Shown here: positions 1 to 15,100 of the stretch, one piece after another
Layout of the letters: each line of letters starts with the position of its first letter
Position numbering within the stretch: position 1 is the stretch's first letter
NCBI GenBank assembly: GCA_021292105.1
Contig: CM037860.1
Coordinates: 16,882,698 to 16,946,697, forward strand
Reading direction: 5' to 3'
DNA from: Anadara kagoshimensis
Taxonomy: Eukaryota; Mollusca; Bivalvia; Arcoida; Arcidae
Length of the DNA: 64,000 bases
Notes under the pieces: model-generated
The model's input: the letters and a program-made list of their open reading frames with translations, nothing else
The model's database searches: none
Told to the model about the DNA's origin: nothing
Made by a program: the position numbers and the translations under genes

Positions 1-122
1 TTATGTTCCTAAGGAAAATTCACAACTTCAGACGTATAAATTATGTGTTGAATTACAAAGTGGATATATACATGTTACCTATCAACTTAATCAATATAAA
101 GACAGTATTAAACTAGGTGAAG
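1..122 (+). CDS. Exon 1 (partial): LamG-A, first part
   Basis: Open in the frame starting at base 2, encoding a LamG strand segment (LCVELQSGYIHVTYQL) and ending in phase 1 before a consensus donor GTGAGT at 123. The left border is outside the window. The last 22 bases and the donor recur about 167 bp downstream (see repeat at 268). Confidence 0.8.
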
Positions 123-3100
123 GTGAGTATCTTAATGTTTTATAGTGTTAATTCATTATTCAGTTTCATGAATATGAACAAAGTTCTGAAATGCTTTACT
201 ATTCCTGATTTTATTGGAGCTATCTATCTAGTTAGTAAGTACAGGGTATAATATATCCAGTATTAAAGACAGTATTAAACTAGGTTAAGGTGAGTATCTT
301 AATGCTTTATAGTTTCCATTATTCAGTTTCATGTGAACAACTAATTCTGAAACACCCTTGCATCTCTGCTTTTATTGGAGCTGTCTATCTAGTTGTTAAA
401 ACTAATATATTCAATGAGCATAATGGAGTTTGTCGCTGTACCCTCTGACGTTTGTGCTGCACAATTATTTTTATTGGATATGGAATGATATCAGTTCATG
501 TTTTCCCATTTAAACAACATTATTTTGGGAATTTGCAATATAAACCTTTATAAAAATGTTCCGCACAAACATATAAAAGAGGTATTGATCATGTGGTAGA
601 ACGGCGAACCTGATTGTAATGGGAAAATGTGTGTCTTTCTGTAGCTTTTCTGTGTCCATCCTAGAAGAGACCATTGGCTCCTTATTTTGCCAAATTATCC
701 TACTGTTAAGGCCATAGTGAAACAGAGCCATGTTAAACTTAACAAGAATGCAGGAATACTGAAGTTATGGTATTTTTAACGAAAGTTTGTGAAAATGGCT
801 GCTTCTGATTAAATCTTAGATTGAACTCTATTTCCTAATAATAAAATGGAGAAAGACTGGGTTACAAAGGCTTTTGCATCAAAGTAGGATGAAGAATGTG
901 TTAATGGAATGGAATTGAGTGATGATGTTTAACAACCCAGTCAAGATTCTTCACTTATATAGCGACAGTCAGTTCTGGGATGGGAGAGGAAGCTGGAGTG
1001 CCCAGAAAAAAGTTTATCGTGTTATTATCTTCCTAAGTGGTTAGTGGCGAGAGGTACTGTGATCTGTGAGCTTTTGACCTCTCAGCCACCAAGAACCTGA
1101 ATATGTCGATGGGGATAAATATCAGATACATTCATATAGTTTCAACTAATCATGTATCTTTTTATGCTGTAGTTAGTAGTACTACAACATCGATTATAGT
1201 ACAGCATTGATTAGTAGTATTAGAAACAAAAAGATGGAAATAAAAATAAATCAATAACATAACAGATCAATAAGTTTTAATTTACCTGAATAAGTATACA
1301 CATGATATAGTAGTGACTGAATACAATAAATAATAATACATATCTGATTATCAGGGTACAGATCATAAAACTACTTGATGAATAAAAATGTACAAAAGGT
1401 TGTATGTACTGTATGGTACATCATGTTGAGGAAGATAAAATTTTCACATTCCATGAAATTTAATGCTCAGATACATTTCATTGTTTTACAAATTGTAATA
1501 GCATAGCAACCTGATACAGCATAAAAACAAGGTCATGTATGAAATATCTATTTCAAAGAATCTCGGAAAGTAATACTGGAACCGGGAAAATGTTTGTATG
1601 GATTCATTTTTGCATGAATCGACATGTCAAGATATTCACATATTTTTATTTCTTTGTTGTTGGATGGTGGTCATTGCAAATGCAATCGGACTTATTTTGG
1701 ATCATTGACCAAGGGCTTAATTGAGTTGTATTGGTAGTTTTGTACAGATGACATACGCTGTTATTTTGCAATCTTTAGTGTTTTTGGGGCCTCAATATCA
1801 GAATGAATTGCATCATCCGCTTACTCTTGTCATTTAGGTTCAACTCCCACCACAGGCGATTGCTATTTCTAGTATGAGAATGGAAAACTTGCTTTCAGAA
1901 GTATGGAGGGTATCTCCAGGGTTTCATCAACCATAACTGAATACCTTGACTTAGGAGAAAATTCAACGCCATTCCACCAACTCATCATATATTTTCTTGC
2001 TAATTGCAGATTGACATACCGGTAGTTTTGTCTACATGTGGCCTGTCGACCAATTTGCAGACCCTCCTGCTAATCTGGCTGAATAATTTTTGGCCATCAG
2101 CTGAATTTTTTAATAAAAGCTAATACTTTTGTCTAGACTTGTTCAGGATGAACAATAAAGCCTTGGTTGTAAATGCACATGTATGCTGCACTAAATCTTG
2201 ATATAAAGATTTCTGATTAAATAGAAAACTAAATTAATTTATTAAATCATGTTATATTTCCGTGGTAACTGTATTTTGATCTTCATACAAGTGGTCTCAA
2301 TCAGGAAACTTTATCCATTTCTGACTTCAAATTGATTGTTTTTGATTCAGTTGTCATTTATTTTCTGATTAATTTGATAAGAATATCTATATAAACATAG
2401 AGGATTGTCTGTATTATTAAATAAACTTACAACATCTGTTTTATATCACATGGCTGGTTAAAACCTTTGTCTTTATTGGAGAAGTCTGGAATACTTTTTG
2501 CTTTTTCCTTGTGCATGTAAAAACTTTGATTCATCACCACCATTTGCACAGTGTAATTTTGGCATTATAAAGGGGTTTGGCAATAAATCTAGGGAGGTTT
2601 ATATAAAACAAATCACCAAATAGATTTTTGGACTTCAAATAAGTGTGGTGAAAAGCAAGGTAACAAAGTTATCAAGGGTCATTTTAACAAAGTTTTAATG
2701 TACTCTTCTGTCCAAAACAGTCATTCAGCATTAGGGGTGAATGATTAAACTGTTAGCTGGCAGTGTCTAAATTTTGATTGAGATTCTAACCAAATTTTGA
2801 CATTCATATTTGAACATATAAGAAATTTTACAAAATGTTAAAGTCACAACAGAAAAACTGAAGACCAACAAGTCACCACATAATGAACTGGGTCAATATA
2901 TAAAAATATATTATATTAAAATCTGATCATATGGAAATTTACCTTTAGTACTAAATTTATACATTTAAGTGGTTTATGTCAATTACATATAAAGTACAAA
3001 GCTTTTCTTTAAAAACCTATAGGCAATTTCAACTTCAACAAGCTGTACAGAGTTACTGCCCCTGGTTCACAATTTCTTTCAATTTCCATCAACTTGCTTT

Positions 3101-6100
3101 GTAAAATGGTCTACAAAATGAATGCAATTTTCTTTTTGGTTTTTGCAACTTTTGGGTGAAAATAACTAAACTTGGAACATTTGAAGATGTTTCATTTGAT
3201 GTTGATTTAAAATAGCAGTTTTGACAGACAGATCACATGATGAAGTTATCATATATAAAAAATAAGCAAAAAAATTCTAATAAATCACTTAAATTCATCA
3301 AAAATCAAATAACAAGAACATGTCCCTCTAATTTCCTGATTTGTAACATAGTATCAATTAGAAAAACAAATCAATATATCAATATGCCATATATGTTGTA
3401 TAGCCGATAGTAGGAATGATTTAGTTGACATGAAAGGGAAATTTAAACTCCACTTAATGTATATTGGCTCTTCTCACTTCCTTTTATTTTCTTTCTCCCA
3501 TCTGGCAATATATGTTATATTTATCTATTGACAATCATCGTTGTTGTTATTTTTAGATTTAGGATGTTATTTCTGTTGCTCACTACTTTAATTAGTATTG
3601 GTGACAGCTAGTTGTAGTAGAATTTGACTATCTATGCTTTTCATGGCCTTAGTGATTGGATTTTTAGTAGTAGAAGTTTAAGATGCATTTCATGGCTTTT
3701 GCAATTGGATTTTTAGTAGTACAGACTTTACATAAATTAACTGTTTATGGATACACTTGTCATTTATATTGATTTTCTTTATTCTCAACTGACATATTTT
3801 TTGTGTCATCTCCATGATAGCAGCCTCGTTAACCTTTCCAATGGCTCCATATAGTATGTCATTCTGGGTTTGATGTTGATAAACTTGGTATTTTTAGTGT
3901 TCAATAAATTTCAAGTTAGCCAGATAAAATTACTTTCTCAATCACATGTATTCCAGTTTTATGGTTTTTGTGCTAATTACTGTTATTTCTGAGACATGGT
4001 GAATGTTGAAGTTGATTGTTGCCTTTTCAGCTAATAATTATGTTTAAATTGATAATTCAGATGCTTTAAAAATATTTAATTACAGCCTTTGACATTAAGT
4101 GATTTAGATATAAAGATGAAATGTGCATACACACTTGGATGTAAACATGTAACAGAGAGAGAGAGAGAGAGAGAGAGACTTGTTACACAAAATTACATAT
4201 GATTACCACAAGAAGTTTTGCTTAAAACTTGTGTTTTAATTATATTGTCATGAATTAAAAAAAAAGTGAAGGCCGATTTCATCTGTCAAGTTCCATTTTT
4301 TTTTTGCGGAAAAGAAGTGTATTTTGTCATTGTCAGTTTTCTTTAGTGTTATTCTTTTCTTTCTGTCACATTCCTACTTCTACAGTACCTGTAGCTCAGT
4401 TGGTAGCATGCTCAATCTGCATGTGTGAAGTTCATGTTAAAACCCTGGTCGGGTCTGACCAAGGTAGTGACTATTCTTTTGCTAAATATGCAACATTTAG
4501 AAATGTAAATCACATGGCCCTTTAGAAGAGAACTTAAAAACTGATGCTCATGGGACTGTATATGTTGCACACTAAAGAATTCTCCCTGCATATTATCATG
4601 AGCACACTGCAAAGGTACTGGTAATAATTTCTGCCACCTCACTTATAGCTGGTACAAGAAATAATCTTGACTGGAATGGAAACCTGATTCAATCTATTAA
4701 TCACTCAATCCTTCTATTTTCTTTCGCCAAGTGCTCGGCATTATGAAATGAAAGTCATGGTTCTTTCGGATGGGAACTTAAAATAAACGAGGTCCCGTGT
4801 CATGGTGGGCTTGGCACGTTAAAGAACCCTGCTGTATAATGCCATCAGCATAACGCACAGGCAAAATTTCTGCACCTTCACCTATAGCTGGCAATATATC
4901 GATATAAGTGAAATATTCTTGACTGGGGTGTTAAACACCATTACTCAACTCAATCCTTCTATTTCTAAATGAAAGAAATGATCTTGAACTACTTACTAAG
5001 TTACTATATTGTTAATTACTGAATACAGAATGAACACTAATCTAATTATCAATTTTAATTTCCAGAAGAACTAGCCAACTCTAAAGCTGATTTTTACTAC
5101 TATCAGATCATGTAAAATGCCTGCTTCTGTTCTTTTTGAATGCCCAGTATTTTGTTATAATAAAAAATCTACTAATAGTTACTATTTGGTCATTACTCTA
5201 TTAAAAATTAGATTATTTTTTCTATTTTCAGTTTTAAATGATGATAGTTGGCATAATTTACAGATATTGTTAAATGTAGCAGATGGCAGCCTCACCGTTA
5301 ACTTGGACAATTCAACAAAGTCTCACTATTTACAGGCTTATAAATGGAGTAGTCCAAAAACCATTTTAGTGTGGAACAATATACCATCAATTATATTATA
5401 TGGAGGTATGTCTTATTTGGATCTTTGCGAACTTTTCCTATGGAAATCTTTTTCAAAAAATTATTGTAGTTAAAAGCCAAAACCTACAGCTTTAAGTACC
5501 AACTTTATCACTAGTAATTTAGACAAATTCATTCACTATAATTCAGTCTACTTTGAAAGCTGACAGATTGAAAACTTCCACTTAGAGTGTAAGGATGGGT
5601 TTATCAATGTTCTATTAATGAAATGATCATATATGAGGTTTATAAAGCAGTGTAGAAAATACATGTACTACTGTAAGTCACTGGTACTCAATGAAAAAAG
5701 TATATATGTACAAGAAGCAAGGCATGTTTAAGAACACAGACAAGATAAACAATTGTATATACTTGTATAAATGTACTGTTGCTATGGAATATAAAGTAAT
5801 TTTGTATGGTAACTTGACTTGGTTAAAAAATGGTTTTGAAAGGAGTTGTCCCAAAACCTCACATCTTGTTTATAACCAGTACTGGTAACCCAATAAATAT
5901 GAACAGAATTAATTTGATAATTAGCTATTTCAAAAAAAGCATATTGATGCAATCATTGAAAAAAACATATGCAGCTACCTACCAACATATGCAGGAAAAT
6001 CACCATTTTTTTGCCCTTCTTACTTTACAAAAATCCTTGGGGCCATACTTAGAACCACAACATTTTCAAGACTTCCGTTTATTTCAGCTTGCACATTCAC

Positions 6101-9100
6101 GGTCATGGTATTTTTAAGAATTTGTTGTTATTGTTTTTTCCAGGAATTAAAGGTAGCAGTAGTAGACATTTTCAGTTTATAGGTTGTTTAAAAGATATTT
6201 ATTTGTTAGAGAAGAACAATAACAGAACATTGTTACAAGAAGATTCCAATATAGAAATTACAGGTGTGTCACCTGGGTGTCTGAACAGGTGTGAAACTGA
6301 TAATCCGTGCCATAAAGGAACAAAATGTGTTAATTTATATAAAGATGTTGTCTGTGATTGTTTTGGATCTGATCATGAAGGAAAACACTGCCAGGATGTA
6401 GGTAAGTATAAATAAACAATAATAGCCCTGCCCCATCCATATTTACTATAGCCCCCTCCCCATCTATAGTTACTATAGCCCCCATCTGTAGTTGCTATAG
6501 TCCCATCCAATCTGCTGGAGCCCCACCCCATCTACTGCACCAATATTGTAGTTTGCAGTGGATACAGTGAAGCTTCATAAGTTAGATTGACTGTAGATTA
6601 TCAGGATATTTACATTTAACAAATCTTTATGAAACATCACAGAAGCAGTCTTTTGGTTTAGTAAATGTGTCATTAGCTATTCATATTTTGATCATGCACA
6701 TAGTTTGGGATTTTCCATATTGGGGTTGGTTTTAGGGACACTTTTGAAATGGCATCCTATTTCAGTTATAACTTGTTACTGATACTTTTATTTACAGGTG
6801 CTACAGCTATTACCCTGCATGGATATGAATGGATAACGTATAAACAGTATAATGAAGATTATGGAGATGTAGTCTCAGAAAATAGCCGCTATAGTTTAAT
6901 GTTTAAGGTACAAAAATAATTGCACAAAACCTGATATTGTATAAGAAGAAACATTAGCGGCATGAAACTTTTGCTGTTTTTATCTTCTAAATCATTTTCC
7001 GGTAAAATATTTTCATGGTTCTTCTGACTTTAGAGAAAGTGTACAGAGGGAAATAAGAAATTTTTGCTGAAAAGATGTATATAGGGTATTAGAATCACCA
7101 TGAAAATTGTGAATATTTTTTCCTGGCCAATGTCTCTTCTGATACAGTATACAGTCAAACCTGTCTATAAAGGCCACCAATAGGAATCACTAACAGTGGC
7201 CTTTATGTGCAGATAGTGGTTGTATACAGGTTCAAATATTTGATATGAAATTTTACTGGCATTTAAAACCAGGCGGCTCTTTTATTTAGAGGTGATCGTT
7301 CAACTGTACTGACAAACAATTCACTGAAGCTGAGATTAAATAGGAGGGGAGTAATAATGTTTTACTGCATGTCAATATTTCACTTATATGCAGTCAGTTC
7401 AGGGATTGTAGAGGAAACTGAAGTTCCTGGGGAAAAAAAAACAAAAAAAAAACAACACAACAATTTAGCAATCAAACTGACAAATTTTCTCACACTTAAT
7501 AATGGAATGGAATTCAACCTAGACAGTTAGAGGTTTGTGATCTGTAAGCCAGCTCTTTGAACCACTTGACTACTGTTAACTGTTTTAGTTATTATTTAAA
7601 ACTGATCAATCATAAGTTTATAAAATTTAAGTTGGTCTATTATTAGTTAAAAACTGTTTGTAAAATGTAAGAGGAAAATTTTTATTTTCTATTTAACAGT
7701 CAGACAGGCCGGATGGTGTTTTACTTTATGCTGTAGGTGCTTCACCATACCACAGTCACGTGATAGCGTCAGTACATAATGGTATTGTCTTTACATCTGT
7801 AGCCTTTGATGACAATATTCTAGAGGCAGAGTTAGGCCTTGGTGTTGACGATTCCAGGTAAGAAATATGAAATTTAAATGTTCTGCTTCTGCACTTAATT
7901 GATTGCAACTGGTTTTACAATGTTTCAATTTTTTTTAACCAGAGCATTAAATTTGTTAAAGGTGTGCAGTGTGTCTATAGACTAGAACTACTAACATAAA
8001 ATAATTTAACCTGTAAGTCTTTTATACATCTGTCTGATTGTTTTTTTAAAATACTTTCAATTTACCGATAAGCAATGGTGATGATGACCTTTGGATTTTC
8101 CCATTGATACTGAATCAGATCTATCAAAATTTTATGTTTTGTAGATTCAGATTGTTTGGAGTTGTTTATCTAGTTAGTTATTATACAAGTAATAAAGCCT
8201 CAAGTAGATTTTACTATATGATATATAAGTTCCTAATCAGCCATGGATAACTCTGTCGTTATGTAGTTATAACAGGCGTTTCTTGATATCCTTTCTAATT
8301 TGAATAACTTGGCCTGACTGAAAACTCGATGAAAAAAACTTCAAAATTGAAGTTCTCTGTGTTAATTTTGCTGCACTATGGTGTTCCTGTGACAAAAACA
8401 GTGTGTTTATCCTGCACGTTCCTGGGTAATTGTCCTTACCTCATTATAGTTTTTTGCAATATTTTCTGTTTAAACTGTTGTTTTATGAAGTAATTTTGCA
8501 TTGAATTAATTACTTGTGCATATCAGGATTGTTGATGGGTAAGTATGAAATAATTACTGATAAACGTTCACTAATTATACTTGTGTAATTATGTAATATA
8601 ACTCTCTTTCTACGGTGTGGTAAATCTTGTTTGCAGTGTTTGTGTGAATGTTTTTTGTTTGTATTTCAGTATATAAAATTTGCATTGTTCAAAACATTTA
8701 TTGTGATGTACTTTGAATCTTTTTTTATGATTTCATATTTTAAAATTTTTTTGTTGATGAGATGTTTTTTATTTTTTTGGGTTTTTTTTAGTTTGTTTTT
8801 GATGATGATTATTTTTGCTTGTGTTAATGCTGAAGAGGAATGAGTTAAAAGAATTTTTTAAATAATTATTTCCAGAAAATTGCTTTTTTGCATGTGTTTA
8901 TTTCAAATTGAAATTTACTGCATTTCTATCTTACTGTAAGCTCTACTATATTTACATTTTTCGAGTGAAGAAATCCTTTATATGTATGAATTCTTTGTCT
9001 GCTTGTTTATTCAGATAACACTTGCTACATTCTTCCTCTGGCATCCAATTATCACATTTGCCACATATAGGGTCTGCAGAGTTGTGTCCCTTGACAAATA

Positions 9101-12100
9101 ATTATACAGGCTGTTTTTCGATAAAAGTGCATTTTCTTCATATAAAGATGCCAGTTACTTATATGAATTATATATAACTTTAGTTACTTTTTTGTTTTCT
9201 TTATCTTGTGACATCTTGTATAAGTGAAGATACAAAAATTTAATTTAGTCATTGAACCCAATTTAATCAATCATTGTTATCAACAAACACTAGATTTGAG
9301 CACTCCCCAATCTTTAAACAACTACAGATTTCTGATTGATACAGATTATATTGGCAGTATGATTGTTTAACATGCTTTTAAATTTTTATAAAGCCTTACT
9401 TTGTATTTGATTAATTCCTATGGTAACCAACACTTTATCTGATAATATCTGATAATTTGTAGTTCTGCTGTAGTCTTTGGTTTAAAACTTGATTTCAAAC
9501 TAAATTTTTTGTCGTCATGTTTTTGTCATGTTTTGTTTAGCTTATTGTCTTTTTTATGAATTATTTAATGAAAACAAATGTAAACAAATGTCTAACTAAA
9601 ATATTTATAAAACTAATAATTAAAACCATTATAAAAGACAAATTTTGTCCATAGTTTGACGAGACTTCAGTAGAGTGGAGATTAGTGTATTATGCCCCAG
9701 TCAGGAATCTCTTTCTTATATTGAGGCAGTCAGTTATTTGATGGGAAAATCAAATTTCTTGGAGAAATCGCTGACTTTGGACAGCTAAACCGACAAGATT
9801 TCTCACACTGGAATCTGCTGGGGTTGGATGTGAACTTAGGCAATGAAAGATGCTGTAAGCTACCATTTCTTGAGACTGGGTTATTCATTTTAATAGAGAG
9901 ACTCCCAGGATTAATTGTCTTCATCAAACTGCAAGTTGACATAAAAGTAAAATTTGATTAGATATTCTAGATATATTTAACACATATGACAAAACAAATA
10001 GCTTAAGAAAATCATTAGTAAATGAAAGTCAGATGGCCTGGAAGTGGTGGTACCAGTCAATGGGAGTTAATGCCCCTTTTAAGGAAATCTTGCTGTGAAT
10101 TGTGTGATATGTAGTTAGTTACTTGTATGACTATAAAGCATTATGATGTATGTTTTATATGAAGCAGTTATTTTTACAGAGAAATCTTTGTAAGAAATAT
10201 AAAATGGAAAAATCTTACATAACGGAAATCACATTTTTGCATTGAGTTAGCAATTAAACAGCTTGTTCACATTTGGATGTTAAGAACTTAACAAAATTAC
10301 AATATCTAATTAAAATTTAAGAAATTTGCAAAGCTTTTTTGCTTTCAACAGGCTAAACTGAGAATCCTTGACAAAATTAAGAATAACATCTTTGATTTTA
10401 ATAAAATATTCAATTATTGCTCCTCTTAGGACGTCTAGGTAATTAAGCCTTTATCAAGTACCATTAAAGTACTATACGTGTGATACTGATTTTGTTTTAA
10501 TTGTTTTTTCTCTATATTATTGATATTTATACTTACAGATGGCATAACTTAACAATTACTCACAATAAAAGGGAAGTTATATTTGATCTTGATGGACAAA
10601 CTCGAACAAGAAGAGTGACCAGCCAGCACCATTACCTGACCCTTAACCCTAAGATCTACATAGGCGGTGGTGATAACTTAGTCACAACATCAGGTAATTT
10701 TTAATTTGGTTGGCTAGTGTACCAAATGATACCCCTTCCCTAATGTTTTTGCATAACAAATATTTCCATTACAGATGGAATCACTGCAGTGAACATTTTC
10801 CAGTAAAAATGATGTTACTCTGGAAAATTTTGACGTAAATGTTTTCCAAAATGTTCATCACAAACGTTGATCAATTGGGTAAACTTTGAGTATTGATCAG
10901 TTGGTACTCTGAAAAACTCTATTATAAATAAATAATTTTAACTTGATTTTCATTTCAGGGTGTCGGTGTCAGTATCAACATGTTTGATTAAAAATGGGTG
11001 TGTCGTTCAAAATCTTGGTTTATCGCCAAACCCCTTAAAACACTAAAATTTGACTAAACAAATGGTAACAATGAATGATCTTTCACTGTCTTTACGGTAG
11101 TTTTCTCATTGAAATATACATGTAGTTGCTAAAAATGTATTTTAGTATTCATAAAATATTATTTTGATTTCTTTTCAGGAATGAGAGAAAAGAAAAACTT
11201 TGTTGGCTGTCTGAAAAACATCCATGTGAATGAATATTCAGTATTATATCAGTTGAAATCTGAAAATCCTCAATGTCAGTATTCTGGTGGTTCCAATATA
11301 GTATATGGTTGTCGGACAGTAGATAACATTCCACTTTCCTTTCAACAGTCCAGTAGTATGCTTATAGTCAGACGGGATGTTGGAAACTACATGAAAGTTA
11401 ATTTTGATTTTAAGACAGTGCGAGAAGAAGCTATTCTGTTTTATGTAGATTTGGTTACTGGAGATCCCAATGTTTCCATGGACTATGGCTATCTTGAGGT
11501 AATATTATGATGATGTTAATCAATTTCAACAGGGTTTGTGGCTGTACCACGTGATACCCCCTTTATGTGGAACACTTATGGATATGAAATTGCATAAGAT
11601 GGCGTTTTTCTGTAAAAACGATGTTATTAAGGGAATTTATGACCCTAATGTTTTCCAAAATGTTTCACACAAATATCAAGATGTATTGACCATATGGTAC
11701 AGTGGCCAACCACATTGGAGATTGTAAATTGTATTAATGAAAAAAAAGAAATATTTTGCTTGTTTATTGAAATTTAACTAACATGTCTAAATATCATAGA
11801 ATTCAGAGCACTGCTAATGTACATAAAATGGAAGATAATAAGAAGATAATATAGTGGTTTATAGAAACCATCCTGCCTGTATATCAGGTTTTATTTCTCA
11901 GATGAAAGATTTGTTTGTTGACAAAAAATGTCAATTTGATTAACTCACTAGCAGGTTTGTAAAGCACAAGAAAGCAGAAGTGTTATGGCATTTTTGCTGT
12001 GGAAGATTTATGTCTTACCGGTATGTTTTTATGCCATTTTTTCCATTTATATTTTTTTTCCAGGTTTGGATGAGATTTGGAAAAGCAATTTTGAAATATG

Positions 12101-15100
12101 TGCCATCTTCAAAGAATTCAAGCCGTACTCAAACTTGTGAAATCCCTGTTGCCTTTTATAAGAGTCAGTGGCATTCTTTGGAAGTAGAGTTCAATGAGGG
12201 TAAGTGAAAATACATCAAGTAATTATATGAAAAGTGCCTTTTGGTTGAGGAAATTATGGAGGATTGTCTCACCGAGGGAATATGAAAAAGTTCTCAAGGA
12301 GAGGCAATCCTCTATGGTGCTCGCTTTTCCATTTTATTCTGATTAATGTGGTCAGGATATCTGGATGCTCCAAATAAAAAATCAGATATATACAGACAGA
12401 TGCAGGGTTGTGGATTGCTCATTAGTTTTTGTAAGTTTCCATTGCTGGCAGTGACCATTAAAATATCAGATGGCAATGTTGACTGCTGCTTCAAACATTG
12501 TGAATTGTTTCATACCACGTGGTTAGAAATCAACCAATGACAGAATTTTCTGTGAGGTATAAGTTATAATGTTGACCATAGTTTGAAAACATGGCCCATA
12601 TTTATAAGGCCTGGACCAGGATGACCCATCCAACTACAGCATATTTTTGGATTGAACACTTTGTCTGAGACAGATTTATCTCGGTCCAAAAACCAACAAG
12701 AATGCTGAAGTATGTGAAAATATGAAATATCACTCTTACTCCTGCCTATCCATCTCGAGGAATTTTACTTTTACATCCGGGACATAGATAAGTAGCACAA
12801 ATCTACCCCCTTCACATGAAGACATGCAGACAGACAGTATTTTATAAAACCTTTGGTAGGCATTTTCCACAAACATTGCAGTCACTTGCTGATGCTTCTT
12901 TTAATGTCATTTGAATTTCAGTGTTGCTAAACTCTCGGTAGATAAAATATCCAGACCATCATTAGAAGACAAGAAAGGATTACTAAAGGTTTTTGGTAGA
13001 TTGGTTATTGGATATGGACTCAAAAAATATGGAGGTAAGTAAATGGGCCTTTAAGTCTCACCCAGCCCTCAAAGTGTCTTTCAAAACCAGGTGGCCAGTG
13101 GAAATTCCAAGTGGCCAGGCAATCTTTTATTGAAAGAAAATTAAGGCATCTTTTGGGTATGGAAAACAAAAGTGCACTTTTATAAAACTGGTTTACAATC
13201 TATTACATAATCTAATAACAATAATGATGATGTACAGTGTACATTATATTGCCTGAATTGGTAACAATATCATGAAAAAATTTTGACACAGAAATGATAT
13301 GTTCTCTGGTCATAAAAATTCAAATTTAAAGTGGACAAACTGGCCACCATTTACAAATTTTAGGTCACCAGACACAATTCCAGGGCGATTTGGCCACCAA
13401 TTTAGTTGACAAGATTAAGGGCTGTCACCTAGGGAATGGTTACATATAAAATGTATATATCAGTGCTTTGTATGTGTATTATGTGCCAGTTTAATAGTTA
13501 TATAAAATTGACCCTTTTTAGTTTCCAATATATGTATGTATATTGGAGAAAAAATTAAAACAAAATTAAAGGTGTATAAATTTTGTCATTGTAAAGGCAA
13601 AATATTATTTAATTTTCTTTATTTAACAGCAAACGAAGGATTTGTTGGTTGCATAAAGAACTTGTACATCCAGAATGAGGCCATTGACCCAATCAATTTA
13701 TCAGAGTTAAGTGGTATACAAGTGTATGGTGTAAAACTTGATGGGTGTAAGCTGGTTGATCACTGTCTTGGAGGGACTCACTGTGAACATGGAGGGACAT
13801 GTGTGTCTGATTGGGATGGTGTCATATGTGATTGTTCAAAGACACCATACATAGGAAAAGCCTGTCATTTCCGTAAGTAGTAATTATATCGAATATGTAT
13901 ACATTCATACCTGCCTTAAAGGCCACCTCTATATAATATAAAGATCACATGTTTTAAAAGGCCAGTAAATTTTTTTGATTTTTTTTTTAATTCATGTTAT
14001 TTGAGCCTGTATATAAGGGACACCTGCTCATAAAGGTCACTTTTAGCATGAAGAAGTCAATGTAACATTTGTCTCCTATAAGGCCTGAGAAAAAAGTAAT
14101 TACAGATTCCTGGAACTTTTCTTGTATATTCAAGCAACATTGACCTGTCCACTTGACCTTTTATTAGGAATATTCATACAGGAAGGTCAAACAATTAATG
14201 CATGCCTATAATAAAAATACTTGTCCATGAAATTCAATTGAAAGGCCAAGTGAACAGGTTATTGGTTATTATTTTTTCCTATAGCTGGTGAATCTTTGAA
14301 ATAAATTTATACAAAATGTCTCTCTTGTTTGAACACATAAAATCACATTTAATTATTTTTTCAGCCAAATATAAGAGGACATGTGACAGTTATTATCAGG
14401 CTGGGATGACAGAGTCTGGTGTCTATCAGCTTGATCTTGATGGAACAGGTCCGCTTGATCCGACATATGTCAACTGTGACATGGGATACAGATATAGAGG
14501 AGAACTCTACGGGAAGACAGTCATTGACAATAACTTTGATGCTAAAACTAAAATACGAGACACTGCCTTGGTAGATATGAAAATGATAGTGTCTTATAGG
14601 TAAGTCACATATTTTAATAAAAATAACTTAATAAATCAACACCCTTAATGTTTGTGTGGGATGATTTTGGTAATGTTAAGAATTCCTTGAATAGGGTAAT
14701 TTTAATGCGAAAGTATGAACAGATATGATTGCAAATCTAATGGAAATACCGGTAATTGTTCGACACAAACACAAAAGGGGTATCATATTGTACAGTGGAC
14801 ATTCCATTTTAAGTCTGTGACAGACAGAATTCAATATGTATATTGGTAGCTTAGATGATAGAGCATCCTATCAGTTCTTGGTTTCAAGAACAGGTTTGGC
14901 CTCTGCAATTGTTTCATTTTCTGTTACTTTTAAACTTTACCAGCCCTTGGAATAGGCAAATCAACGGATTGATCCAGAGGTTGAACTTGTTTCATATTCA
15001 GAAAATTAAGGAATATGATGGACCAGACTTGATAGGTGACAAAGAAACTCAGTCAGTGGAGTTGCTTACTAGTATTGAGAGTGTTGGGGTTCTGATTTGG

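Larger units (their letters stand above)
123..5231 (+). other. Intron 1
   Basis: 5.1-kb intron. It holds a duplicated donor region (268-400), an inverted-repeat MITE (426-615), SINE-like pieces (640-835, 921-1098), a 57-bp imperfect tandem duplication around 3640-3730, a (GA)n tract and two adjacent SINEs (4384-4953). I see nothing recognisable in 1100-3600. Confidence 0.75.
6908..7699 (+). other. Intron 4
   Basis: Holds an inverted-repeat element (7153-7308) and an S-c repeat (7350-7575) with an A-rich interruption near 7433-7452; otherwise plain. Confidence 0.6.

Noticed and set aside
13085-13430. A defined transposon in intron 9
   Set aside because: GGCCAC words occur in both orientations but no clear terminal inverted repeat or flanking duplication could be found.
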